Shown here piece after piece: positions 43,901 through 56,800 of a stretch of DNA of 64,000 nt. The stretch is taken from the NCBI RefSeq assembly GCF_901933205.1, contig NC_044582.1, forward strand, positions 14,179,820 through 14,243,819, read 5' to 3'. A program made the position numbers and the translations under genes. This DNA is from Camarhynchus parvulus. Lineage: Eukaryota; Chordata; Aves; Passeriformes; Thraupidae. How positions within the stretch are numbered: the first letter of the stretch is position 1; every line of letters starts with the position of its first letter. The notes below the pieces were generated by a model. The model saw nothing but the letters and a program-made list of their open reading frames with translations, was not told the origin of the DNA and made no database searches.

Positions 43901-46900
43901 TATGCAGATCTGCAGCAAGGTCATTATTTCATTTTACAGGTTTGTAGGGGCATCTTGTACAGATTCAGACCTCTTCTGCTACAATTATTTTAAACAGAGG
44001 AGATAACCATTGCCTGCTTTAGTTAACAATGCATTAGAATGCAGTTGCTATAAGGATATATATTTTCCTTTATTCACCATAGAATTTATCACAAATATGA
44101 ATATTACCATTTCCCCAAAACGTTATAAAAAGCACTACAAACGAAATATCCCTTTACAATACAAAATAAAATTACATGTTAATTTAACAAATTGCTGGGA
44201 AATACAGCAAGTACATTCAACCTAAAAGAAAAAAAAATACATTTTAATTCAACTATTTGAAAAACACACAGTTCATTCACAGGTCCAGTTATTATTCCTT
44301 TCTGATTAGAGGCAAACCAGTGATACTTTTCCTTGGCAAACACTTGTTCAGAAGGGGAGTAGCCAATACTGGCTCCAATACCTTACTCTGTGCCATCCCA
44401 TTCAGGGCTTTCCACATCAATTTCCCTGCTAATAAACCTTTTCAAAACATTTCAAAGGAAACTTGCTCTCCTCATTTGCTCTCAGATTTCTACAAGCCTG
44501 AGATCAGGGCTCTGTATAATGAAACAATTAACAATGACTCTTTTCTACTCCTTGACACCACAAAGCCTGTTGATAATAAAAGCTCAGCATTTGTGTCAAA
44601 ACTTTCTTTACGTTGAAATATAGCCATGTACAAGGCTAAGGAAAACATGATAATTCAGCTTGCAAGAAAATCTGATGAATTCAGTGGGACTTCCTGCAGC
44701 AGAGCAGTCATTCAAACACGGATTGGCAGAACAATCAACGAAAGCCAAAATTCTTTACAGCCCAATTTATGCTAAAATTTTCTAGCTGCAAAGGGGCATG
44801 AGAAGCAACATCTGTCTGGCAAAGGCAGAGGGTTGATGCTCAGTTATTTCTTAAATTAAGGCTGCTGAAGGACATTTGATTTCACACCAGCTCCAGAGGC
44901 ACAATGAAAAATATCACAAGTGAGCCCCGGGAACTCAACTGTACCCCAACCTGCACATCTCTGTGGGTCATCCTTATACCAACAGACACCTCTGGAAAGC
45001 ATTTAGCAGCTAAGGAGGGCTCTTCAGGAGCTGGGATGCATCAAAATTAGTGGATGCTGAGTCTCAAAAGGAGGGATGAACGTTTTCCTTAGTTTTGTGA
45101 GGTCAGAAACTATACTAATAGAAATACTAAATAGTTTTGATTCTAAGAGAATATAAACAGAACAATTAAGCAAAATCCCCCCATCATAGCTTATCCACCC
45201 TCTAGAAGATGGTGCCCTAGTTTAGAGGTTGCCATCTTCCTAGCACGTAGCACAGGTGACATCTGACAGGTGACACTTCAGAGACTAGCACATGAGAAGG
45301 GAAATGATGGCTGGGTACAGGACTGTCCATAGCAGAGGCAGTGCACTGCTGCCCCAGCTGCTCCAGGAACCTCTCAGGCACACAAACACTCACCAGGATG
45401 ACCACACCTCCTCCCCAGCACAGGTTACAAGCTCAAGACCTTGCTAGCATCCAGCAAGCCCAGAGATGAGTCTTAACCTACACACTCCAGACATCCCTCA
45501 GACACACCTCTCCCCAGTTCCTCTCCAGCATCATTTCAGGCTTAACTGATCACAAACTATGCCAGCACCAATCCTACAGACTCCAGCTCTGCAGCAGACC
45601 AGGCAGAAGCACTGCTTCACTGCACCCATACAAACCAGAGCTTTGAACCCAGCCTTGGTTCAGCCCTAAACTGGCAGGGATGACGTCAGGACAGGGCTGA
45701 CATCCCTCAGCCACCTCCACTCTGACATGTTTGGCACCATGTGCTGCAGGAGCAGCCATGCAGGGAGCCCAAATCCAGGAAACTTCCATTGGGCCCACCC
45801 CAGCCAGCCAAAATGCCAGTCATCCTCTTCAGTGGGCATCCTCTGAGCCAGCTTCTGCTCACAGGCTGAGCTCACAGGCCACAAATGTTTATGTTGCCTG
45901 TCCAAGGCAGGACTGTCACCTACTCTCTTGTCTGTAAAACAACCTTGATGTTAGAAGCCCAGGTAAGGAGCCTGTACAGTGCAGCAACACCCAGCTATGC
46001 TGAATTTAAGCTGTACAACCCTGTACAACTGCCCACTCTCCTGAAACCAAAGTAATACTCTGCAAACAATTGCTACTTTATCCAAATAATGAATTAAAAA
46101 AACCCAGCAGTGCAAATGGTATTCACTGTTTAGGACCATCAGTTTACCCAGGAGCATTCACAGTAACCACAGCACTGCCCTCACTGCATGCTGGCTGCTG
46201 TACTGGTCTATCCTGACAAGGGGTAATTCCACTTACAGCCAGGCAAATTCAGTGAAATTTATCCATAGAAATATTGCACAGATATTATTTCAAAGATATG
46301 ATACCATGTGAACCTCTATAGAAACATCTGGGATGGAAGGTGACAGCTAAATGGAGGTCTAAAATAATTACAGAGCATCAAGCCTATGTCCCTCTTTGTA
46401 CAGCTTTTGATTGAACTTTTGAGCTAATTACTGTTTTCTAAGAATACCACTGGGCAGGAAACAGACTTTCCTAATGGTAAAACTAAAGACTGCTTGAAAT
46501 ATTTAGCTGAAAATCGTGACAGCTTCAGCAAGACACAGTCCCTGGAGCTCAGCGGTGCTGGCTCCAGAGGGAGCCACTGCCTCGCTTTTGCAGTGGCAGC
46601 CAGAGGCCAGCACACAGAAAAGCAGCAGCAGCTGAACCACCACAAAGGCTTTGCAGGGCAAAAGCAGACAGGCTACAGGGGGAGTCTCTCCTGCATTGCA
46701 CGATGAGTATGGGACAAAGCTGCTGTCCCCACAATCAGTGACAGCGATCGTGTGCATTGTGCTGTTGGACTGAAACAAAGCAGATTGTTTTATAAAGAAC
46801 ACAAACAGTTGAGTGCTGCCAGACGAGAGCGAGCGTGGGTGCACCCATACGTGTGTGCAGCAGAGGAAAAGAGCAGCTTGCACTCAAAAACATGCTCTGG

Positions 46901-48194
46901 GTTTGAAACACCCTTGAGAGAAGAGCCCACAGAAGAGCAAACCAAAAGGTAATTGAGAAGAAGAGCAAAAAGCATTCTGTTGAAAAGATGTAAGAGCATC
47001 TTCCATGCAACTCCTCCCAAACACCTGTAGAGTTGTTTTTGCCTTGTTAAACAACAGAACAAGGACTCCTTTTGTAATTGCTTGAACTGTGCTAACCTTG
47101 GACTGTGCTCAGCTGGACAGCTTCTCATCACTGTGGTCATACAGAGCAGATGAGAGATGAGCAGATTGGGAAGGTCAGAAAGGCCAGTCAGCATACTTTG
47201 ACATGGACAGAACACACAGCCAAGAGCAAAGACAGAGGTTCACTGCTTCCCAGGGGAGCAGGTCCTCAAGAGGGCAAGAACATCCTCACTGCAGGGAAGA
47301 ATCTCACTGATTCTTTTGAGGTATACCCAAGGCAGCTTGCTGAAGGGGCCACCAAGACCCCCAGAAGGTGCTAGTGCCAGTATTAAGCTCTAAAAGCAGG
47401 GGTTGATCAGCACCCAAAACAGTTTCACTTTCAAGTCCATCAATTTTATCACCATAACTTGCAGTAACTTGGAGACACATTCAGGGTCCTATACCTTCCC
47501 AAAGCTTCCCCAGATTCATTACCCTTTCTCTATGGTGGGAATGGTGTATCTCAAAGCTGTATCAACACTAATCCAGAGCAGAGCATTTGCCTTGATCTCG
47601 CCTAAGAAGTCAAAGTGTGGAGGGGTGGGCGAGTTATGGGCAGACATAGCCCAGATCATTTTCTCTTTTACAGTGGTCCAAGTATGACTGCCAGCTAAAA
47701 TCAAAGTTTTGTGGTTTTCTGTCTGCATAGCAGCAGTCAGCCTTTGTGAGTGGAAACTAAATTCCAGAGACACACAAGAGCCAGGCTGGCAAACACTCTG
47801 GCTTCCAGCAAAGCAGGAGAGCACATTTTGCAGATAGAAAAAGCAACAAGACACAAGTTAGAGAGGCTGGTTTAGCTCTACCTGCTGCATGCCATTAAAA
47901 AATGTAAGATATGCATCTGTGCTACAGCTCATTCCCTGGAAGACTAATGGGCTTAAGTTTAACCTCTCACTAACAAGGACTTAGCCAAATGAGCACTCCC
48001 TTTCCCTGCTGCACAATGGACCAAGGCTGCCCAGAGCAGCAGGAGAGGCTCCCAGGCATTCACTTCCAGCAAATGTGGTGCATGTGACAATTCAGCCTCC
48101 TCTACCCTGTCTACATCAGCCCCTCCCAGCAGGAGAGCATCCACCAGGAGCTGGTTCTAGCCTGGCCATCCAGGTGAGAGCAGCCAAGCACAGC

Positions 48195-48256
48195 AGGAAT
48201 CTAATAAACCACACCAAGAATCTAATAAACCACACCAGGAACCTAATAAACCACAC
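48195..48256. repeat. Minisatellite, 21-bp unit, about 2.7 to 3 copies
   Basis: Units starting CTAATAAACCACACCA lie at 48201-48221, 48222-48242 and 48243-48256 (partial), preceded by a partial GCAGGAAT. They differ by only two or three bases. Because the unit is a multiple of three, the plus frame through it repeats as NLINHT(K/R), but that frame is a short one (48075-48266) with no other support. Confidence 0.88.
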
Positions 48257-51200
48257 AGACCTCTAAAGGTGCAAGGTGCTGGCTCCCAGCTCTGTTCTGC
48301 CCTTTGAGCAGGTTCAGAGCTTCACTCTCCACCTTTAGAGCCCCAAGCAGAACAGGACAGGAGCATGTGCCAGCCTGCCAGCCAAGGGATGCTCACCCCT
48401 TCCCCTGGACACCCCACAGGGCAAGCACAGCTCACAGGCAGCTCCACAACTTCTCTGATGTCTGTCTCTTCACCAGCTTGAGCAGGTGAATTGGAAAAAG
48501 AGCAAAACTGGACCATTTATTGTCCTGAGGGAGCAGAAACAACTTACCAGGAGGTGTGCTCTGCACAGGGAGCCTGGCTGACCACTGGCACCCCTCAGGT
48601 GCAGCAGCCCAGCTTTGTGCTCTGCCATGAAAAGCTTCCCCCAGGTACTTAATGGCTGTTTCAGCATTGCATGTAGTCTGCTCACAGGTAAAGATCTACT
48701 CTCTAAGGAGGGAGCAGAAAAAAGCACGTGGTGAGCTATGGCTCCTTTCACTGCAGAATTCCTGGGTCCCCTCTCTGCAGGATAATGAGGTGGGGCACCA
48801 CAGCCCCAAACATTCTTTTGCTCTGGAACAGATCAATTGCTTGATCTTTCCTCATATCAGAATGCTGTTGTGATATAACACCATTTACACAGAGGTTCTA
48901 ACACTCATTACACCATAATGAGCATTTTGGGCAGAAATTCCATAGAAGAAGATTTATAACACTGTTAATGCATTTACTATATCAGGCAGAATACAATCAA
49001 AGAAATGCAAGTACATGTGTTTAAATGAAAAGCTTTGCATTGCTCAAGCAAAGAAGATAAAGACAGTAAAAAATACAAGCAGAAAAAACTAATTATGAAA
49101 ATCAAAATCCTTTTGAACAGTCTAGATGGTCATTTGGAAATAAATCTCTATTCTTAATGCCTCAAAACCCCTGCTATGTCAAGCTTATTGCCAGAAGAAA
49201 GAAAATTATCTTTGTTAGCAGCCTTTCATTAACATACCACAAAGTATTTATATGAAGAAACTCCAGATGGAGAGCAAGACTTTTTACCTCCCTCTGCCAC
49301 CAACATGCTGTAGAGTCAACCCTCCTTAAAATACATGATCTGCTGAATTAAGGGAAAATTGAGTAGCTCACAGAAAAAGGAAAAATAAAGGATGACAAAC
49401 GAAAAGCTTGGCTTGACATGTTAATCTCTGTTGCTTTAATTATTGTGTTTAATGTCAATTGGAGAGAAAAAGAAGAGACTACAACAAAGCTGTGTGTCCT
49501 GGATGCAGCATGCTCAGCAAGACTTCTGCCAAAAGCACGATGTTTTTATCAAAACAGCTTCTGATTAATCTTTCCCTCTCCCTGTGACAGTCCTGTGCAT
49601 TTTCATCTCTTGATTTAGAGCCAAATTAGCTCCATGTTCCAAGGGTTAATGCTCTCGAAAGCCTCATTATGGCAGCTATCTGCCCAGAGCTACCCTGTGC
49701 AAACTAAAACACACAGCAACCCCCAGCACACGATGCCAATACTACATGAAAGAGATAAGACAGTATTTCTTTGACTGTGCAGAATCACTGCAGCTGACTG
49801 TTATGTGGCAGATTTAGGACTTGCTCATACCCTGAAGAGCCCATCCTGGAGCTAAGCAGGATAAGTCCTCACTGCCAGGACTGAGTCTCAAGCCTGGCTA
49901 CTGGCACTTGCAAAATGACAGGCTGCTGCAGGGAATCTTCAATTTGAACCTTTCCATCAATAATGTCAGAGGGAGAAATGCTGGCTACAGCTGAACACTA
50001 TTTTTGGTTGATTGAAAGCCATAGGCTAAAAAAAAAAGTCAATAAATTAAAGGGAGGGGATGGGAAAAAAGGAACCCACTCAAAACACCTCTCACTTTTG
50101 TGTTCCCTGTCAATGATCCCACTACAGCAGCAGGTTTCTGACCAGTGCTCCATGCCAGAGGGAATTACATTGCTCATCTGGGTCCATCTCAGAGGCACCA
50201 AGAACCACAGCAGACCTGGCCATTAAACACTTTACACATAAAAATCCTGGCACCAACATTTTGCTTAAACAAAGGAGACACCAGTAAGCATAAAAAGAAG
50301 ATTCAGAAGAACAGGACTGTTTTTAACCATAATGACTGCATGCTCTGGCACTGGGTCCAGCAGGATGGCTCCAAGGTTCCCACCCTCTCCTTTGCCCATA
50401 ACTGCCCATGCTGGGGGAAAACTGGAGCCTGCTACTGCATTTCTAAGGAAGAGTTTTGAATTGCAATTTAGGCTGGCCAGGGCATCCTAATCAGCATTTT
50501 CTTTGCTCATGAGGTTTCCACACACATCCAACCTTGGAGAACAAAGGAGCATGACAGGACTTTGTGCTTGCAGCAGGCAACTTTCTGAAGGAAGCCACAG
50601 AATGACCACTCAGTCCTTACCTCTCCCCCAGCTACATTTTCAGGGAAATATCTTGCAACACTTCAATCCCACCTCTGGTGGAAGGCAGCAAAGCATTTCA
50701 CGAAACAGAGTACAAAGCACTCTTGGCAGCATATTTCTGATTTGCTAACAGGGTTGCCCTGATCTGGTTCTACAATCAAAGAACCGAGGCACAGGGGTCA
50801 TGTTTCACTTGGGTGAGTTCAGGGTCTTCATGGACTGTTGGTCCCCAAAGCGTTCCCAGCCCCAGAGCTTCTGCCATCAGCTCACGCCACCTCTCAGCCA
50901 AGCTGCACTGATTCATTAGCTCTGTAACAGCTTTCTTTATCTAACTGGGATTTTTTTTTCTGCAGCACATCTGAGGCATAAACCAAGGCTGGAAAAAAAC
51001 CTAATTAGCGTAGACAGCAGTGCAATGCAATTCTCAATCTTAACAGCCACTAAGTTTTCAGGAGAGAGAGCAGAAAGCGATAAATGCTGGTACACTGAGA
51101 ACTAATGAAACCTCTGAAAATCATTGCAGTAGAGACCCTATTGTATAAGGATTTAGATTTGAAAGACCATAAGGAAATGCCTTTTAATTACAATTATATA

Positions 51201-52139
51201 TGTAAAGACAGCAGTTACATTGCTACAGTGCTTGTTTAAGGCTTTATTGTTAATTAGTTTACACAATGAAGCAGAAGAAAGTTGTGGGGGAAAAAAAAAA
51301 GAAAGGTTATTTGCTCTAAATATTAACATTTGTCTGTTAATTTTGCTAGAAGCTCATTCATAAGCTGTACCACAGTTCAAAACTAAAGATGAGAAAACCT
51401 TCTCTTTGCTTTGCTACACTGTGGAATTTGCAAAATGCAGTTTATGCCATGGAGAGCAGACACAAATATTGCAACTATTTCCTTAATATTTCCTTAAATG
51501 TTTTTCATTAAAGCTTTGGCACAGGATGGAAAAGCAGCAACACATCACTGAGCTTCTGCCAGAGCTCAGCCCAAGGTCAGCCAGCCCCACAGAACAACAA
51601 TGCAATTCCCACTCTGTTCCAGCAGCTGAGCTTCCCAGGGAGGTACCCAGGCTCCTGACACCCTCACACTGCCTTCCCACCCAGCCCCACTGACAGAGAT
51701 GCTTGGCTGCATCCTTTGGGAACAGGAACTGTGGCTTCCAAGAGGGCTCATGGGGCAAGCTGGATTTGTACTTGGGCACTGACTGCGTGTGAAACGTTTT
51801 GATCTCTGTTCTTCACAGGGAAGACATTCTCTGCTTTTAAAATATGGCAAACGGGCTTTGAAGGCAGAGCCTCCATCCTTTCAGTGCCTGATTTGCAGGG
51901 GGTAAGAAATTCACCCTAATGAGAAGGCTTCACAATGGGAAATGGAAGGATAAAGTAACTCCTATTTTGAAAGGCTTCACTGTCTGCTCATTCCAGCTTT
52001 CTCAAAAGAGCTGCAACTGTCAGCACAGTCTGGGCAAGACCAGAAACCATGTCAAGACCTGAAGTTCAAATAAGCAGATACAGCTTACAGAAACTCTTAC
52101 ACCAATCACCACCTGTTTCCTATTGACTGCTTCTTTCCT
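48257..52139. other. Anonymous noncoding DNA
   Basis: No gene or transposon is recognised. Two repeat-free AT-rich patches stand out as conserved-element-like: 48880-49270 and 51160-51370. The second contains 'CCTTTTAATTACAATTATAT' and 'GTTAATTAGTTTAC'. A-runs occur near 51289-51300. The rest has no visible structure. Confidence 0.45.
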
Positions 52140-52796
52140 CTAAAAGGCAAGATGCTGCAGAGGGGAAAGAAAACCACATCCATTTCCTAATGCCATATAA
52201 TAAACCAGCCCAGTCATTCCTTTCCTACAGCCTGGCCTTGCAGATAGCAGAAAAAATACCAAGAAAAGGGAAAAAACCTCATAAGCTTGATATCTTGCAC
52301 ATGTCTTGAACCAACCTCTTGCACTGCATGACCATGAGATGTCTGAAACCTGGGGTTTGGGTTTAACAAAGTAGAAAGAAGAACCAGTGTCAGATACAAA
52401 CATTTTGATACAGTATGGTCCTAATGAATAAACACTACACAGAGGAAACAGCAGGAACCTACATTTTCTCCCTCTGACCATCCAGTCTGTACTTGTGAAC
52501 TGCCCTGCTGTGAGACCAGCGGGCAGAACTCGGCTTCTGAATGACTCTGAGATGCCCCTGAAGCTGGTGGGGGCAGGCTCATAAACATCTCCAGGCATGG
52601 AGGAAGTGCTGGAAGAGGACACAAGTTCTGTTCCCTTTAGAAGAGCCCTTTGCAAGGAGCTCCATAAAACAAGAGATGGGGAATAACCCAAAATCCCCAC
52701 ACCAAAAAAATCCCCCAATTGCAAGCCAGGGAGCAAAGGGAAGAAGCAGCTCATTTCCAGCGTTAAAAATACAACATAAGAGGATAAAAAATACAA
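52140..52796 (-). other. Longest open frame in the window (218 codons), probably not a gene
   Basis: The frame starts at ATG (minus strand, 52796) and stops at 52140. I recognise no domain. The product would be rich in Ser, Leu, Phe and aromatic residues with two hydrophobic stretches (about residues 5-25 and 172-186). That composition is what translated pyrimidine-rich noncoding DNA often gives. A 64-kb window is expected to hold a frame this long only occasionally, so it deserves a check, but there is no Kozak-quality context, no promoter or splice evidence and no homology that I can see. A second frame overlaps it (52214-52399). Confidence 0.12.
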
Positions 52797-53811
52797 ACTG
52801 CTGGCCTAGCTTATCCCAGGATGAGCTTCAGTTCACTAAATATTTGTTCTGTCACAGAGGCAAAGCAAGGAAAGTGGAAAATACTTACAGAACTCCTGAT
52901 CCATATGCTTGGATTTGCTAACCCAACAATGAGAGAAAAAGCATGAACAAAGCTAACACCCCTGGTGCTTCACCCTGTCCAAAGAGGAAGCAGGTCTTAA
53001 GACTGTAAATCACACCTTTTTCCCGGCTTTTATGATGTTTAATGCTGCTCAAATCCTGCCTCTGCAGCAGAGAAGGTTCTTCATTAATTACTGCATTTCT
53101 CAGGTGATGAAAATCAGACTGAAGGTCACGCTGAGCACCTCCAGCACCACGTAACATCCTGCCTTTGCCTTCCACCCTCCTCATGCCATCAGTGTCACCC
53201 CTTCACTTTCCTCACCATTGCTGCTGTTGAACCTTCTGCAGAACTGACAGATACTGAATTCCTTTGGAAACAAGATAGAAATGAGATTTGGCCAAGCACC
53301 TCCTGCACAGGTGGAGATAAGCACCTTCACATGAAAGAAGGGATGTGTTTTCACCCCTCTTCCTCCCAGTCTCTTTTCTCCTCAAGAAAAAAAGCACGAG
53401 AAAAATATTGTGCAAGAAACAGATGGAGGAGACAGGCAGGTAAAATAAAAACAAACAGGTTATAATTTGGTATAAATCTACTCTGGTTCCTGAAGGAATG
53501 AATAAAGTAAAAAGAGAAGACATTCAATACACGTAGCTTTCTCCTTTCACAATATTGGGCTGGTGCCCAGAATTGAAGGAGTGATGAGAGTTTGCTCATA
53601 TGAGCCAAAAGAAATGGCTCTCACTTGTTGATAGTATCCTTTACAAGATAACAATTGCAGTGTTTGCCACAGATCACATCTAATTCTTGCAACATCTCAG
53701 ATGGAAAGAGTTTCTGCTTTTATTAATTTTGAATAAGCTCAACTTCCCTTTTACTCATTTTCCTTGAATGTTCCTCTTCTACCTGACATTAAATCTCTCT
53801 TTGGACATTTA
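52797..53811. other. Anonymous noncoding DNA
   Basis: No gene or repeat is recognised. The minus strand has short open frames (53212-53523 and 53351-53608) overlapping each other without motifs. The last 200 bp turn strongly AT-rich before the hairpin cluster. Confidence 0.5.
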
Positions 53812-53896
53812 CTCAATTAATTTGCCTTAATTAAATTGAGATTACTCCACTTAGGAAGTGGAGTGAACTGAAATCAAATTAAAGCAACTTTAATTT
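53812..53896. repeat. Cluster of three small inverted repeats
   Basis: Three hairpin-forming units lie within 85 bp. An imperfect one joins CTCAATTAATT to AATTAAATTGAG (53812-53840). A perfect one joins ACTCCACTT (53844-53852) to AAGTGGAGT (53856-53864) with a 3-nt loop. Another perfect one joins AAATTAAAG (53876-53884) to CTTTAATTT (53888-53896) with a 3-nt loop. They are followed by ordinary AT-rich DNA. AT-rich palindromes arise easily; the middle one is not AT-rich. Confidence 0.8.
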
Positions 53897-56800
53897 TGAA
53901 AAGTGTGCAAACACAGAGGTTTAATGAGGTTTAAATAATCCTTTTTAAATTCACACCTCTAGTTAATTTAATTCAGCTTTCCTGAAGATCCCTGTATGGA
54001 CATGTTCTATGTCAAGATGTATTTGAGAAAAGACAGTGAAGGGAAGAACATCCACATACAGAGAGACAGAGAGAAAGAGATGATAAAGGCAATTCTGTCT
54101 ACAAATCTTCGCAACAGAATGAGATCACTGATTTTTCTGCTTTTAGAAACCCTGCTAGCAACAGAAGTACAAGGGATGAGTGAGGCTGACATCCTCAGCA
54201 CATCTTTTTCATCACTTACACAAGAGGGCAAAGCAATAAAAGCACAGACCCGAGATCCATTTGTCAAGTGAAGGGGTCAAAAATTATGGAGTAAAGCACA
54301 CTAACAACAACTAAAAAGCAGACATACATTAAATCCTATCCTAAAGTGAGACAGACAGTGACCACAGGCATTTAGGGCACTGGTAAGACTTACCCATGAT
54401 CCACAGAAAGGAGTAGCACTGTGTGGCATGGCAGTGATGTATTATGCATGGTCTGGTCAGGGTCATTGGGAACCCCTCTGTCCTCCCCCTAGGGGCAACA
54501 TGGGCTGAAACCAAGGAGCAGTCTGGATGTTTTATTTGACACTCCCCAGACTACCATTCCAGGCTGCTGAGCAAGACAAGACAAACATGGCTCAACACCA
54601 CCAGCCTTTTGGTTTTGACCTCCAGTTCTAGGATCAAACCATCTGTTACTAATAGTTGGTTGTGGCTGCAAATCTTTGGTTCACTGACTGAAGCATTGCT
54701 CCAAACCCCCACCCAGAGTCTCTTTTCACTTGTCAGGAGCAGCCTCTTGGCAGTGGAAGCTGCTCTCAGTGCTCGGGGGCATGTTCTAGGAAATCCTTCC
54801 TGGCTGATTTCTGACATCCTCTGGCCATCATTTCTCGTTCTCCTGAGCACTCTCAGACTGTAAGATGTGTTTTCCCCTCTGCAGTGATATCTGCTCGTTC
54901 TGGACGTAGCTGAGGACACATCCAGAACACACCCAGACCCTCTCAGCCCAGGCTCCCAGCTGGGGTGTGCCTGTGCACCATTTCCCCACCAGTGAGGTCA
55001 GCCTGATTCACCCTGCCCAGGAAACAATGACCCACAGCCTCCAGCAACCCTTCCACGTCTGCACAGAGCACAGACACAGGGCTTGCCAGCTCAGACAGCA
55101 CTTGCCAGCAGTATCTAATGTCACTATTTTCCCACACCTCTCCACTTTAAAGAAAAACAGATTTAGACACCAGCACCACATGCACAGACAGCTGTGTGTC
55201 CACACTGCCACACTTGCACACAAACCCACTGGGATTTTACTGTCCTTCTTATCACTTCCAGAGCCATGCAGGAATTGGTGAGATGCTTACACACATGCTT
55301 GTTTGCTGCTCAGATCAAGGTTTTAAAAGAAATGTGTGCCAGAGACTATTTATGGCCCTGGAAGCTGTGCAAAGTACATGCATTAGCTACCTCTTCACTA
55401 ACTCAAGCTGCCATTATGCACTGATTAGGCACTGACAGCAAAATAAAACTCTTAGAGTTTTCATATAAAGACTGTCACAGACTAATTCAAAGACAATTTC
55501 AAATTAGGCAAGCAAATCCCTGTCCAAACTTTCCTTCAAATATAATGAATTGCTGGTTTAGTTCAGGCATTCACATTTTCAGCTCAAAATGACAGAGGAT
55601 GTTTTCCCCACTCCTTCTGCAAATTTAACAAGCCACTGAAACACAAGGTTTATCCCTGAGTCACTCACACCTGCATAATCCTGCTCATCTCTAATACGAG
55701 CTGCAATTTAAATTCCAGCAAAAATAAAGACTGGAGGGGTGGTGGAAGGAAATGAAACAGCACTCAGGACAATACAAAGATGCTCAGCCCTTAAATAATC
55801 CCAGAACACCGTTTAGGTTCAGAGACCTGGCAGGAAAAGATTTCCAGTGAGCCAAGGGCACTGGGAATTAATTTCCCCTCTCTTCCCAATACAAAAAGCA
55901 GAGGCAAAATCAATTTGTACCAACAGCAGAACTTACACTGGGAAGCCACAGGGAGTAGGTTAATTGTGAGATTGTGAAGAAAAATAACACTTGCTACAAA
56001 GCAATTAAAAGCTGCTCTCATGAGTGTTCAGAGTCCTTTTCAATTTACTTAAAACAAACATGTTTCCCTAAAAAGAAAAAAAAAATCAAAACCCCTCAAC
56101 CTTCAACACAAGCTCATTACTCCCTCCAGATTCTTCCAAAACAAGCACTTGCACTGTGCTTTTACAGTGACTGGGGAAATACAACCAAAATATTCCCTGT
56201 AATTTCCATACAGGATCTCGAATGCTTCACAAATGTTCAGTAGAGCAGGGAAGGGTCAGCCTTGTGCTTACACAGAGTTGGGCACATGGAGATGTTCCAG
56301 GTGATTGCTGCCTCCCAGGGAACACACACTGGGGTGGAGCAGCATCACACGTGGTTTCACTGAGGGCAAAAGTCAGATTTGCTCAGAATTTGCAGAGACA
56401 GAACAGGGCAGGTGCTTAGAGAGGGCACAGAGCTCTCTGCACAGACCAACACTGCCTTTTCTCACAACCCATCCAAGATGCTTTCCTGAGCTGAAAGCAC
56501 CACTGTGGCACAAAACTGTCCTTCACACTGGCACCAGTGTCAGGCTGGGTTCCACTTGCTGCACTGGGAGCTGCACAGCCACAGAGGCTCCTGATCCCAC
56601 CCAGCCACCCCCCTCCTGCCCACGCCTGCCAGCTCCGACCTGCAGGAAGGCAAATCCCAGCCTTTTGGGATGGGAAAGGGCTCCCTGACAGGGCTGGTTT
56701 GGTCACAAAAAGCAATGCTGGGTGCCTTCTCCTGGCCAGCAGCCCCATCTCTCCATTTCCCTGCAGAGGTGAAGGAATGGGGATGTATCACACTGGAGCA

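Larger units (their letters stand above)
38827..48194. other. Anonymous noncoding DNA
   Basis: No gene or clear transposon is seen. The patch 39150-39310 is repeat-free, AT-rich and keeps CpGs (ATGCCCGCTC, CCAACGGGAGG). The section 45200-45950 is GC-rich with overlapping open frames lacking motifs. Around 46510-46860 there are about ten CpGs in 350 bp, the densest such patch in the window. Minus-strand open frames of 126 and 141 codons overlap it (46503-46883 and 46790-47215), with leucine/cysteine-rich composition and no recognised domain. Confidence 0.45.

Noticed and set aside
46790..47215. 141-codon minus frame as a membrane protein
   Set aside because: Leucine and cysteine richness comes from pyrimidine-rich DNA; a second frame overlaps it and no convincing transmembrane or signal pattern is present.
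48195..48256. CRISPR-like array
   Set aside because: The units are direct head-to-tail repeats without spacers in vertebrate DNA; it is a minisatellite.
54551..54919. 122-codon minus frame as a retroelement protein
   Set aside because: No similarity to reverse transcriptase, gag or transposase blocks could be seen.
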